Shown here: piece after piece, positions 1 through 8,433 of the stretch
How positions within the stretch are numbered: position 1 is the stretch's first letter
How the letters are laid out: the number at the start of each line of letters is the position of its first letter
DNA from: Brachionus rotundiformis
Taxonomy: Eukaryota; Rotifera; Eurotatoria; Ploima; Brachionidae
DNA length: 64,000 nucleotides
NCBI GenBank assembly: GCA_016802295.1
Contig: JAESIW010000020.1
Span: forward strand, 2,246,120-2,310,119
Direction of reading: 5' to 3'
Notes under the pieces: model-generated
What the model was told of the DNA's origin: nothing
The model's input: the letters and a program-made list of their open reading frames with translations, nothing else
Databases searched by the model: none
Made by a program: the position numbers and the translations under genes

Positions 1-1
1 A

Positions 2-775
2 GAAATGACTGAATTTAGACAAGAATACCCGCGCCAGAACAGCTGGAAGCGGGATTGCGTCAATTTACGACTTTCAAAGCGAGACTATGAAGGCTTTATG
101 AGCCTAGAAAGGCAGAGACAAGAGGAAGACCGAGTTCTTCCAATTCCGAAAACGGAATTCAAAAAATTAGTACCGTTCGTAACGTACTTAAAGTTCTTAA
201 GAGAACTGAGAAATAAAATGGAGTCCCATAGTATTGAGACCGGGACAGCTTTATTCCTAGCAGGAAAATCGTCGACATATAAGTCGACCACCTGCGAAAT
301 CCTTGCGGACGGTTTCGGGTCCTATCATATATGGCCGGGAACACAGTTTGTCAAGGAAGACCACCTTAAATACGATTCAGCCGCACGGGCTCAAATCTCC
401 TCGATCGTCATTGAGGAGTGTAAGTTTGTTAATTTACTCAAAAAAATTACACTTAACGACACTCTCTGTTTCATCAAGGAACAGTTGAGTGGTAGCGGCC
501 TTAACGTAAGGCTCGCTAAAAACAAGTCCGCCGTCGAGGACATTGATCTTTCGATCGAGCGATTTCTTATTAGTTTTAATCCCGATGAGTATATAGACTT
601 TCCGGTGTTACAACGAGCTATTGCCTCAAAGACAGAATTTGCTCGTCGATTTATCTGTCTCAATATGGACAGCTTAGAGTATGCCAATCTCTTCCATAAA
701 ACAAGCGAACCATGGAAAAAGGAGTATAGGACGATTGCAGCTAAGATAATCAACGACACCAACTGGCCAAGGTAA
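2..775 (+). CDS. SF3 helicase (Rep/NS1-like) protein, 5' end outside window
   Basis: The frame is open to the left edge and the first ATG is at 5, so this is probably the C-terminal part of a longer replication protein. Three superfamily 3 helicase motifs are visible in order: an A-like motif (AGKSSTYKST, about residues 86-95), a B motif (SSIVIEE, about 131-137) followed by a basic stretch with LSGSGLNVRLAKNK, and a C motif ending in Asn (RFLISFN). This order is typical of Rep/NS1 proteins of single-stranded DNA viruses and related replicons. The A motif has Tyr where the second invariant Gly should be, so ATPase activity is doubtful. The DNA is less AT-rich than its surroundings, which suits foreign origin. 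Its stop lies only 33 bp from the end of a convergent decayed ORF. An endogenous viral copy is the most likely reading; a mobile replicon is possible. Confidence 0.6.
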   Translation, partial: EMTEFRQEYPRQNSWKRDCVNLRLSKRDYEGFMSLERQRQEEDRVLPIPKTEFKKLVPFVTYLKFLRELRNKMESHSIETGTALFLAGKSSTYKSTTCEILADGFGSYHIWPGTQFVKEDHLKYDSAARAQISSIVIEECKFVNLLKKITLNDTLCFIKEQLSGSGLNVRLAKNKSAVEDIDLSIERFLISFNPDEYIDFPVLQRAIASKTEFARRFICLNMDSLEYANLFHKTSEPWKKEYRTIAAKIINDTNWPR

Positions 776-808
776 TTTTAAAATAATTAACTTTAATTAA
801 TTTTTATT

Positions 809-1035
809 TTAAAGGTTTCTTGATTTCCTTCTTTTGATAATCAATTCTGGACGATCAAATTCGTCGGGAAACAGATCTTTTGTTTTTGATGTCGAATGAT
901 GGAACATCATATTCATATTCACTAGGATTGTCCCTTGGGTTAATTTCTTCCAAGTCAGTTTTCAGTTGACCTTCTATTTCGTTTATTAAACTTGAAGTTT
1001 GTTCGGAATATTTAGCCTTACCCACTTGACTGTTC
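809..1035 (-). pseudogene. C-terminal piece of decayed ORF convergent with the Rep-like gene
   Basis: On the minus strand this segment reads as an acidic stretch (about 45 codons) and then, after a one-base frame change near 885, as a basic C-terminus containing KRRKSR that stops at 809-811. The TGA in the first frame is at 855-857. Together with 2980-3250 it appears to be one gene cut in two by the MULE element. I recognise no domain. Its position, tail-to-tail with the Rep-like ORF and 33 bp away, would fit a structural gene of an ambisense ssDNA virus, but that is inference. Confidence 0.4.
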
Positions 1036-1281
1036 GGTAAATTATCAAAATACCAGTTATTAAAATAAATGTGTCAAAATGACACTGTTTCTAAATAACA
1101 AGATTAAAAAAACATTGCATTAAAATGACAAGTGTCAAAATGACCTAATTAAAATAACTAATATCAAAATATTAGTATCAAAATATCTTTATTAAAATGA
1201 CAAAAAAAATGTAAATTGTTTAATCAATATAATCAGAAAATTTAATTTTTTTAAAAAATAATCAATGAGTAAGTGAGATAA

Positions 1282-2060
1282 TCATAGTAATGCTAGATAA
1301 TTCAAAGTTTCTAATTTTTTATTGGGATCATAAAACTTCATTAAATTCGACGCTTCCTCTTCTTTTTTTGCTTTAGCCTTGACAACACCAGTTTTAATCT
1401 TTAAGATCATAGATTCTGTCTTATTCTGCTCGTGGCGTAAGACATCGATTAATTCATAGATTAATGGATGATTGTTTAATATACCAGTGAATGAATTGTG
1501 CCATGACTCACAGCAATTATTTGTTCTTGGCATATCATCCATTAATCTATCATGAATATTCCATAAACTAATCGAAAACATTGGTTCATCTCTTTCTATT
1601 ATCTTTTTGTTATAGCGACCACGCTTAATAATAGTTTTAGCCACATAATATTCTTCAAAATAAGTATAAAATTCATTAACTTTTGATTTTGTAAATTCAC
1701 TCTTAACACTCTCTTTTAACTCATCAAATGCACTAACAACGTCTTTTTTAGGTAAATATGCAAGACATTGAGGCAATAATAAAGTAGATCGTATTTTGCG
1801 ATCAGCTCTATAATCTTCACTCAAGCCAACATCTTGGATCTTACGCCACATTGATTGTTTGAAGTGAAAGTAACATCCATTAATAGGTGTCCCAGGAAAC
1901 ACCTTATCACAAGCATTGATAAAAGCGAGTTCGAAGTCGGAGTTTATACTTTTGGGAAAAACGTCTTTTTGATCTTTCTTTGATCTTTCTTTGAAACATT
2001 CTTTGATCTTTTTAAGAAAACTAATGTACAACGCTTGCGTTTTTCTTGTTAAAAAGGCAT
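1282..2060 (-). pseudogene. MULE transposase, C-terminal catalytic part
   Basis: This is the continuation of the transposase after the frameshift. It contains SDFELAFINACDKVFPG (second catalytic Asp), the CxxH signature GCYFHFKQSMW, and NNCCESWHNSF with the likely catalytic Glu, which are hallmarks of the MULE domain. The C-terminus is lysine-rich. The first Met in this frame is at 2031, but homology extends a few codons upstream to the indel. All three acidic residues of the triad are retained, so a single indel appears to be the only disabling lesion in the protein. Confidence 0.85.
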
Positions 2061-2771
2061 AAATAACCGGGAATGACTTACAAAATCAACATGAATAGTA
2101 TATACTTGTTTGAATAATTTTGGGGCCACACTGAATGTGCCGTCACAAAAAATGTCACGATTTTGAATAATCTTAATATTATCTACAGTACAAAATATTA
2201 GTAGACGTTCATCATCGACTGAACCAGAATCATAATATAAAAAGTTATCACCCTTGAGTGATGATTGTAACCAAACCGGAATGTCTATGCAAGCTAAAGT
2301 TTCTGGATCTTTTGGATAATCTGGCTTGACTTTTTTTTGTTTGCGTTGGATGACTTGACGATCGGCACTATAAGAGGGGAGTCGTACGATGACTTGATCA
2401 TCCAATGGTTTTTCCAACGAGTTTAATATTTTTCGAGCTTTATTATCAGAATTGACAGCACGTTCTTTAATAGCACGTCTTCTCTCTAAAAGTTCTATTT
2501 TGGCTACATCAGGTACGTCTAAATGTTCCTCAAATGTGATATAAAAATCACACTCTTCGCCGATTTTATCTGTGTATGTATAACCCGCAGCCTTACAATT
2601 TCTTTCAACACAGCGCCAAGAAAACTTGTTTTGCTGTTTACTATAATAAGATTCTTTAAAATAATAGCCGAGATTGTGTAGCTGTGGTTTTTTTTTCTGT
2701 GATAATGTAATAAAAGCTTTAACAGGCTTATTAAGTGTTAAAGAATTAATAGATTCTGTCAAACTCTCCAT
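2049..2771 (-). pseudogene. MULE transposase, N-terminal part with FLYWCH zinc finger
   Basis: The protein begins at an ATG (2769-2771). Around residues 33-82 it carries a FLYWCH-type finger (F..W.C....C.A..YT, then HLDVPDV). A catalytic-core start follows: FCDGTFSVAPKLFKQ, where the Asp is the first acid of the DDE triad. The frame ends at 2049 inside the conserved strand after VDFVSHS. The expected continuation is read in another frame from about 2066 down, so a single-base indel near 2063-2070 splits the gene. FLYWCH plus MULE is a common architecture of animal MULE transposases. Confidence 0.85.
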
Positions 2772-2979
2772 TTGTAATTTTTAATTAGTATTATGTTTTT
2801 TTGATTTGATTTTAATATATTTGTTATTTTGAACAACATATACAAGTGATGTTATTTTGACACACGCTATTTTCAATTAGTTGTTTTGACACTTGTTATT
2901 TTTTTTTTGGTTTTTTTGATATTGTTATTTTAAATGTCTTATTTTAATACTTGTTAATTTGATATGCATCCGACTGTTC

Positions 2980-3250
2980 AGTGGGTATTAATTTGTCGAA
3001 TAGTTTCCTGTTTTAAATCTTCATTCATCATAAAAAAGGGAATATCTTTTATTCGTGCAGGTCGTACAGTTGTTTGTACTGTAGAGTTATCTCTTACTCA
3101 CCATTTTGCAGAACATTGTATATGAAATTCTGTATGGAAATTTGGTGTAATAGCAATACCATTTTCTATTTTAAAACTAATCATATCTGAATTAATTGGT
3201 GCAATTAATAAATTAAAAAATTCAGGCCATTTTTGTAAATTTCCGGTCAA
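2980..3250 (-). pseudogene. N-terminal piece of decayed ORF interrupted by the MULE
   Basis: Read on the minus strand this piece has coding character (for example KWPEFFNLLIAPIN, then RIKDIPFFMMNEDL), with an in-frame TGA at 3098-3100 and a second stop near the MULE junction. With the insertion and one copy of the target duplication removed, reading continues into the 809-1035 piece after a frame change. No domain is recognised. It ends abruptly near 3250 where unrelated retroelement sequence on the other strand starts. Confidence 0.4.
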
Positions 3251-3255
3251 CTGAT

Positions 3256-3543
3256 TTGAAAACTGTTACACAGTATAATAAAATTAGGAAACCAGAAAAA
3301 ATTTCTTCTGTAGAAGTAGAAGAGGTAGAGACAAGTAATATAGGTACAGTTGACCTTGATCCGGAGGTACACATGCGGAGAAGTAGAAACGATCTGGAAG
3401 TAATTAAAGGAGAAGCACTTTTGGGAAGAAATGAAATACCTGCCCAAGTAATATTTGATACAGGTGCAAAAAGATCGGTTATTTCGGAAAAGAAAGCTAA
3501 GGATTATGGAATTAAATCTAGTAATACCAAAATTAAAGCTTAG
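3256..3543 (+). pseudogene. Retroelement aspartic protease fragment
   Basis: The reading frame contains IPAQVIFDTGAKRSVIS, the DTG(A) active-site signature of retropepsins with its hydrophobic flank, at about residues 62-78. There is no ATG at the start and the frame breaks off just after the protease flap region, where a LINE fragment on the opposite strand begins. It is the gag-pol junction region of an LTR retroelement with most of pol missing. The LTR at 4289 may belong to the same copy. Confidence 0.7.
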
Positions 3544-3888
3544 ATCTTCCTAACAATGGATGAAGGTTTTTTGGCAGCTTCTCTAAATTTGTCCCAATCA
3601 ACTTTTATCTTCGTTATTGTAGTTTGCTGCTGTCTGTCAATGGGCTTGGATTCAACTGTGAACAGTATTGGAAGATGATCGCTTCGGGGACTGGTGAGGG
3701 TAGATGGTTTGTTGATGCGGACGTCAGCTGTGTCGCTTGTGATGACAAGATCGAGCGATGATGCGTAGTGAAGTCTGTGGTAGGGAGCGTAAGTTGGAGT
3801 GTCAGAGTGATGGACTAAAGTTAGCTCAAGCTCATTGAGTACAATCTCAAGAGCTAGGCCGTATTTGTCCGTCTCTGGGGTGGCTGAC
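3540..3888 (-). pseudogene. LINE endonuclease (APE-type) C-terminal fragment
   Basis: The minus-strand frame contains ASSLDLVITSD and PRSDHLPILFTV, which are the last conserved strands of the apurinic-like endonuclease domain of non-LTR retrotransposons (the SDH motif holds the catalytic His). A linker toward the reverse transcriptase follows. It lies between the protease fragment and the envelope-like fragment, which are on the other strand, so it looks like an insertion or rearrangement within the LTR retroelement. It probably belongs to the same LINE family as the RT fragments at 4690 and 8430. Confidence 0.75.
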
Positions 3889-4256
3889 AAAGAACCGCTT
3901 GATCAAAAAAAGGAAATCGACAAATATATTATTCAAAATGAAGCTAATATGATTATTCAGTCGGCGAAAGATGATTTTTTCTCTAGTGAAACATCAAATT
4001 TTATAAAGAATATTGTTAGTAATATAACAGAGTGGTTAAAAAGCTTAAGATTTTGGATAATTACATCAATAGTGTAGGTTTAATAGTTCTGAGCTTTATC
4101 ATGTGTTGTGGCTTGCGTCGAATGCTTAGAAGAAAAGCCAAAAGAAACGGAACAAGACAAGCCAATAATTTGATTCCATTATCAGACCAACTAAAAATGA
4201 TTTACAAATTGGAAAAGGTTAATTCTAAAATGTCAATCAAAGAAGCAAAACTTTAA
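3889..4256 (+). pseudogene. Envelope-like transmembrane tail, frameshifted
   Basis: Two overlapping frames form one broken reading frame. The upstream frame gives an amphipathic stalk with an N-glycosylation site (NIT) and the start of a hydrophobic segment, then stops at about 4075-4077. The downstream frame, entered near 4070, continues the hydrophobic segment (GLIVLSFIMCC) and then a basic cytoplasmic tail ending at 4256. A membrane-anchored tail just upstream of a polypurine tract and LTR is the usual place of env in envelope-bearing LTR retroelements. The identification rests on architecture, not on recognised homology. Confidence 0.5.
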
Positions 4257-4288
4257 ATTCGGGACGAATTTTTCGACCGAGGGGCATA

Positions 4289-4569
4289 TGTGATATGACA
4301 CGTAGCCAAAGAACATTCTAAAATATTTGAATTATTTAAACATGTCTTCATGGAACATCCCATAATGGTTTTAATTATTCAAACTAAACAATATGTTTTC
4401 TGTTATTTATTATTTATGACTTTTTATATTCTATTACTTAACTTTAAATGCTGAGTTTCTTAAATATTAATTAAGGCGAATTATTATAAATAGTCGCTTT
4501 ATTTTATTTAAAGATATATAATAAAATTATTAAATTACGATCCACTTTTAACTATCCACAAGCCTCACA
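4289..4569 (+). repeat. Probable LTR of the retroelement
   Basis: The segment begins TGTGATATGACACG directly after a purine-rich tract (GACCGAGGGG, 4275-4284) and ends in CA at 4568-4569, giving a 281-bp TG...CA unit. A TATA-like stretch (TATTTAAAGATATATAA) lies about 50-70 bp before the end. I find no second copy in the window. Boundaries are inferred from the flanking polypurine tract and primer-binding site. Confidence 0.5.
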
Positions 4570-4571
4570 AG

Positions 4572-4580
4572 TGGTAGCAG
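4572..4580 (+). other. Candidate primer-binding site (initiator tRNA-Met type)
   Basis: TGGTAGCAG follows the LTR after two bases. It matches the complement of the 3' end of animal initiator tRNA-Met over nine bases, then diverges. A primer-binding site belongs downstream of a 5' LTR, yet this LTR also has env-like sequence and a polypurine tract upstream. Confidence 0.4.
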
Positions 4581-4689
4581 CGAAGTGAAAGCAGCAATTG
4601 GTATTTCAGTAAAATTGTATGTCTGGTTCGACAAACCAAGATTTGGACAAAGCTTTTTTGTCAATCGAGAACATCAACACATTAAAACC

Positions 4690-5625
4690 GCCCAGATTTC
4701 CGCTACTTAAGGTTCAGGAGTAACTTTTTACTTCTTCAAATGTTGTAGCTAACATATTTGCGCAACAACTCAAGCGAAAGTGTTCTCCAACTAATGAGTC
4801 GAAATTCAACGAAACCTTCAAAATAACAGTAGAGAGTGCAACCAAGTAGATGTTTGAAAATCCTCCTAGAGAACAACAAATATTAGAACCAGCAACGGCT
4901 CAAATAATCATGAATATCCTTAAAGACATCAGAGGACGAGGTGCACCAGGCGCCGACAATATTACCATTAAAACTCTCAATAAACTCACAGAAGAATTCC
5001 ACGACATCATGGCTAACATTATTAATGGCTCAATCAAACCATCCCGAACCAATAGAAACATGCGGAAATAGTCATGATTCCAAATCCGGGAAAGAGATAA
5101 ATTATTGCACGATGGACTTCTTTTCAAAATGAGAAAGAAGGAATGTCCAGCCTATATAGGAGCATGGATTAGAAACTTTTTGAGCAACAGAACGTTTCAA
5201 GTACGTGTCAAATCATCTAAATCAACGTTCCATCAAATCATGTCCCACAAGCAAGCGTTCTCGGACCATTACTGTTCAATATACAATTTCATTTACGACA
5301 TCATCTAGAAGATAACAACAACGGAAAAAGGACTGTTTGCAGATGACCTCTCAATTTGGATTACAAGCCTTAAAATCGAGAGAGTCGAAAGCAATCTACA
5401 ACAGGCAATCAAAGAAGTCGAAACTTACGTCAATGCAGCGAAAATGGAACTCAGCACATCAAGGACAGGGAATACAATATTCAGACGTCTCAATGGACAA
5501 GGTAATCGAAAACTCTACTTAATGCTAAATGGCAAGAGAATTAAACACGAAAAAAAGCAAAAGCTTTTAGGACTTAATTTCGAAAAGAACCTAACGTTCT
5601 ATATCAAAAGGCACCTTTTGAAATA
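4690..5625 (+). pseudogene. LINE reverse-transcriptase fragment, decayed
   Basis: Several frames carry successive pieces of a non-LTR reverse transcriptase: RGRGAPGADNITIKTLNKL (motif upstream of the palm), WIRNFLSNRTFQVRV, then GLFADDLSIW (the YADD-type catalytic box, as FADD) and a thumb region up to EKNLTFY. Stops and frameshifts at about 5071, 5308 and 5522 and small deletions break it. From about 5269 it is clearly homologous to the copy at 8434. It is a dead copy of a Jockey/I-like LINE; the clade is only a guess. Confidence 0.8.
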
Positions 5626-5746
5626 ACCGGAAAGAAATTTACCCTAAAAAATATTACAGTAGTTTACATAAAGTAAAATAATGAAATAGACAAAAAAATA
5701 TATATAACAATTTTGAAAAATAAACAATCATAAACCCTAACCCTCC

Positions 5747-5849
5747 GAAGTTACATTTAACCGAAGAATGGCTAAAAATAACAGATGAATATGTAAAAAA
5801 ATTAGTTGAGACAATAACAATTCTTATCCTTGCTTCTTTTAAATAATTA
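5747..5849 (+). pseudogene. Possible Tc1-like transposase C-terminal remnant
   Basis: A short frame reads LTEEWLKITDEYVKKLVETI and ends at TAA 5847-5849. This resembles the end of Tc1-family transposases (W.KI...Y..KL..S/T) and the better-preserved remnant at 6917. No terminal repeats are seen. Low confidence because of its length. Confidence 0.3.
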
Positions 5850-6179
5850 CAATGAGATTGCGAGGAGTCTCTGCATAGAGAGGCTTGAGAGACTAATGTC
5901 AGTAAAACAATTGTTAGAAATTAAAGCTTTTTGGGGCGAATATCGGATAGTCGATACCTTTGGGTTATTTTGCAAATTTCGTATTCTTATATAAGAGGAG
6001 ATGAAGCAGATCTTTTTTTTGACTTGGAAGAAATTTGTGAGTGTGAAATATTACCGTCTTATGACAAAACTTCACTTACCTTGTTAGGAGGCAACTTTGT
6101 AATGAGGTTCTGTACTGAGTGAAGCATTGTATCGCTGTTGATGTTGCAGTGTGTTGTGTTGTTAATTTGTTAAGTGGCT

Positions 6180-6832
6180 GTGTTAAGCTTTGTTACTGTT
6201 GGTAGGGAGAAGACTTCTCTATGTGAGAGGAGAAGTGTTATCTCCGCAATAAGCTTCACAAGAAGCTCGGTAACTGGTTTGAGTTTGGCTTCTATTGTGT
6301 CGTTGATCATGTTTTGAATATGTGGATGTGGAGGTGTAGAGAGGACTGCAGAAGGTTCTTTGGAGACTATAGAGCTCCAGTTTCTGTCTTGATTTTGTTT
6401 GTTGACTTAATTTCTGGTCGTAGTGGTTGTCGTCAGTTGTTCTGTTAGTTTTGGAGTTGGCCTAAGTGAAGGGCATATTCGTGCGCACGCAGCGTGAGAT
6501 CCATTACAGTTAGCGCATTTTAGTGCTGCTGAGCACTCTTTATGGTTGTGGTTGCCTCCACATCTGAGGCAAACTGTCTGGTTTGGACAGGTAGGTGCTG
6601 AGTGGCAATTGAAACATTGGAGGATCTTTTGGTCTTGTGAAATTTTGAATCGGCAGAGTGCCAGCTTTAGTTGATTGCGTATAAGAGAGCTCATTGCTTC
6701 TTTGGACTCTACTTGAATTGAGATGTACTCAGTTGAGCTCGGTAAGAGTGGCTTCACAAGGAGCTCGGTAACTGGTTTGAGTTTGGCTTGATAAAAAAAG
6801 CGTTTTTTTTCCAAATTTTTATTTGCCATCAA
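6180..6832 (-). pseudogene. LINE ORF1 (gag-like, CCHC zinc knuckles), rearranged
   Basis: The best frame (6407-6832) has three consecutive zinc-knuckle-like units, CFNCHSAPTCPNQTVC, CLRCGGNHNHKEC and CANCNGSHAACARIC, as in ORF1 of Jockey/CR1-type LINEs. A second minus frame at about 6180-6350 continues with a C-terminal region. A 38-bp segment encoding KLKPVTELLVK occurs twice, at 6254-6291 and 6752-6789, with one mismatch seen, so the N-terminus of the zinc-knuckle frame is a fusion made by rearrangement. Confidence 0.75.
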
Positions 6833-6916
6833 TCAAAGATCATAAAAGAAAAATTAAGTTAAAAATAAATCCCAAAAAAAATACAAAAGAAAAAATAAAT
6901 AAATTAAAAAAAAAAC

Positions 6917-7117
6917 GGTTCAAAAGTTTAGAAATTTTTACAATTTAATATTTAAATTACCGCCTTTGGTGTTTTAACAAGCCAAAAATCTTTTTGGCAT
7001 AGATTCAATCAACTTTTGTACATACTCAGTCGGAATCTTTAACCTTTCTTTGTTTAGTACTTTAGTACTCAATTTTTCGTCAACTTCAATATAAAATTAA
7101 TTTCTAAACTTTTGCAA
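6917..7117 (-). mobile_element. Internally deleted Tc1-like transposon
   Basis: About 200 bp flanked by inverted repeats with core CAAAAGTTTAGAAATT (left 6921-6936, right about 7099-7114). On the minus strand the interior encodes the end of a Tc1-family transposase: LKIPTEYVQKLIESMPKRF, ending in TAA. The layout (both inverted repeats, only the transposase tail) is that of a non-autonomous deletion derivative. Inverted repeats reading CAAAAGTTTAGAAA are typical of Tc1 elements. Confidence 0.65.
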
Positions 7118-7119
7118 CA

Positions 7120-7859
7120 TAATGTATTGTTCTACTGACGCCAAGTTAGATAAGTCACCGTTAAGTGCCATTTAAAACGGAAAATTATTTTTTTTTTTTG
7201 AAGATGATATATTTTAAGATTTAGGATTTTTTTTTGAGTTTAGAGTTTAGATTTTAGTCACCGAATTATTATATGTTAACAACAAAAAAAAAACTTTTTA
7301 AATCATTTTGCTTAGCTATTGTGGTTCAGTGATTTCATTCTTTATTTGGTCGGATTAAAAGTTTATAATTTTATCATTTTCCTCCTGTCTATCATCTACC
7401 TAATTTGATTCATCTTTTAAATACCATCTTGAATGTGACTGCTTTAAAAAAAATGGTTGCTAAAAAATAACCACAATTAAAATTTTTAAAACATGTCCTT
7501 GCTTAAACTTAAATTTTTATGACTACGATTTAAAACTGTAACTTACAAGAAATTCTATTTTCAAACCAATATAAATCAAATCAAAACTAAAGAAAGAAAT
7601 TATTGTAGGGGATTTTAACTTATATCATCCTCGCTTATAGTAGAAAGAACTTTGAAAAGCTATTATAAACATTTGTGGCTTAGCAAAAGGCTTCTATAAT
7701 GTTCTCTCTTGACACATTAATAAAATGAGAAGATGAGAACTAGAAAATATTACATTATTAAGTTATGTTATTTTAATTCTTAGAACAGTACTTGTTTTAA
7801 GTATGAATTGAGGTATTTTAACAACAAGTTATTTTGCTTTATTTATTTAAATATTATTT
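7120..7859. other. Intergenic, AT-rich, mostly without recognisable features
   Basis: Apart from the short LINE endonuclease motif at 7588-7638 I see only AT-rich sequence between the Tc1-like remnant and the 3' end of histone H4. Confidence 0.5.
7588..7638 (+). pseudogene. LINE endonuclease GDFN motif fragment
   Basis: A short frame reads KKEIIVGDFNLYHPRL before a stop. GDFN..H is the signature of the APE-type endonuclease of non-LTR retrotransposons. It is isolated and decayed. Confidence 0.45.
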
Positions 7860-7875
7860 GGCCCTGAAAAGGACC
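7860..7875 (-). terminator. Histone H4 3' stem-loop
   Basis: On the minus strand GGTCCTTTTCAGGGCC folds into a six-pair stem with a TTTC loop, the signal for stem-loop-binding protein and U7-dependent 3' processing of replication-dependent histone mRNAs. It starts 37 bp after the H4 stop and follows a run of six Cs. Confidence 0.9.
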
Positions 7876-7912
7876 GGGGGGTTTTGTGTATATTTAAAGA
7901 TATTAGATGATC

Positions 7913-8224
7913 TTAACCGCCAAAGCCATACAAAGTTCTTCCTTGTCTCTTTAAGGCATACACCACATCCATAGCAGTGACTGTTTTACGCTTGGCGTGC
8001 TCGGTATAAGTGACAGCGTCTCTGATTACATTCTCCAAAAATACTTTTAAAACACCACGTGTTTCTTCATAAACAAGACCAGACAATCTTTTAACGCCAC
8101 CTCTTCTGGCCAATCGTCTGATTGCTGGCTTGGTGATTCCTTGGATATTGTCTCTTAAAACTTTTCTGTGTCTTTTGGCGCCACCCTTTCCAAGACCTTT
8201 TCCTCCTTTGCCTCTTCCTGACAT
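7913..8224 (-). CDS. H4: Histone H4
   Basis: A 103-residue intronless H4 with all hallmarks: N-terminal [14 protein letters not shown] acetylation tail, KRHRKVLRD, the histone fold, and the C-terminal end GRTLYGFGG. It forms a tetramer with H3 in the nucleosome core. Compared with the usual animal sequence it has Leu at 46 and Val at 50 ([10 protein letters not shown] rather than KRISGLIYEE). The 3' stem-loop marks it as replication-dependent. A TATA-like box lies about 73-80 bp upstream of the ATG. H2A, about 2.3 kb away, is on the same strand, with a LINE copy in between. Confidence 0.98.
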
Positions 8225-8296
8225 TGTTTTTCTCTTGATTGGTTTTAAATTTAAAAAATTTACTAATTTCTGTTCTCAGTCATCACTTTTATCTAG

Positions 8297-8304
8297 TATT
8301 TATA
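8297..8304 (-). promoter_or_regulatory. TATA-like box of histone H4
   Basis: Reads TATAAATA on the minus strand, 73-80 bp upstream of the H4 ATG. That would place transcription start about 45 bp before the ATG. A CCAAT-like motif (AACCAATC) lies closer to the ATG, probably within the leader. Confidence 0.5.
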
Positions 8305-8433
8305 ATCAATTTTATAAAAAAAATTAGTATTGTTGACCTATAATTAATATCCAATTAAATTACAATTAGATTTGTGCATAATTTTTACGTTTTTTTAATT
8401 AAAATATAGAATCAATAAATTATTGAGAATGTT

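Larger units (their letters stand above)
1036..2971 (-). mobile_element. MULE-type DNA transposon with 8-bp target duplication
   Basis: A 1.94-kb element is bounded by the 8-bp direct repeat GACTGTTC (1028-1035 and 2972-2979). Its ends form an imperfect terminal inverted repeat of about 33 bp, with 24 of 33 positions matching by eye. Inside both ends are clusters of short motifs of the type TGTCAAAATGAC and TATTAAAAT, an array of subterminal repeats. The interior encodes a FLYWCH-MULE transposase in two frames. An 8-bp duplication fits the 8-11 bp range of Mutator-like elements. The element sits inside the decayed ORF that faces the Rep-like gene. Confidence 0.8.

Noticed and set aside
3078..3100. 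Possible 23-bp intron (GTGAGT...CTACAG on the minus strand) that would remove the in-frame stop
   Set aside because: Too short for a normal spliceosomal intron, and removing it puts the downstream codons out of the frame that looks coding; a nonsense mutation is simpler.
5732..5744. AACCCTAACCCT, telomere-like repeat
   Set aside because: Only two units in AT-rich transposon debris; too short to call interstitial telomeric DNA.
5931..6122. 63-codon plus-strand frame next to the LINE ORF1 remnant
   Set aside because: No recognisable motif; lies in rearranged transposon sequence and the minus strand carries the LINE reading frame.
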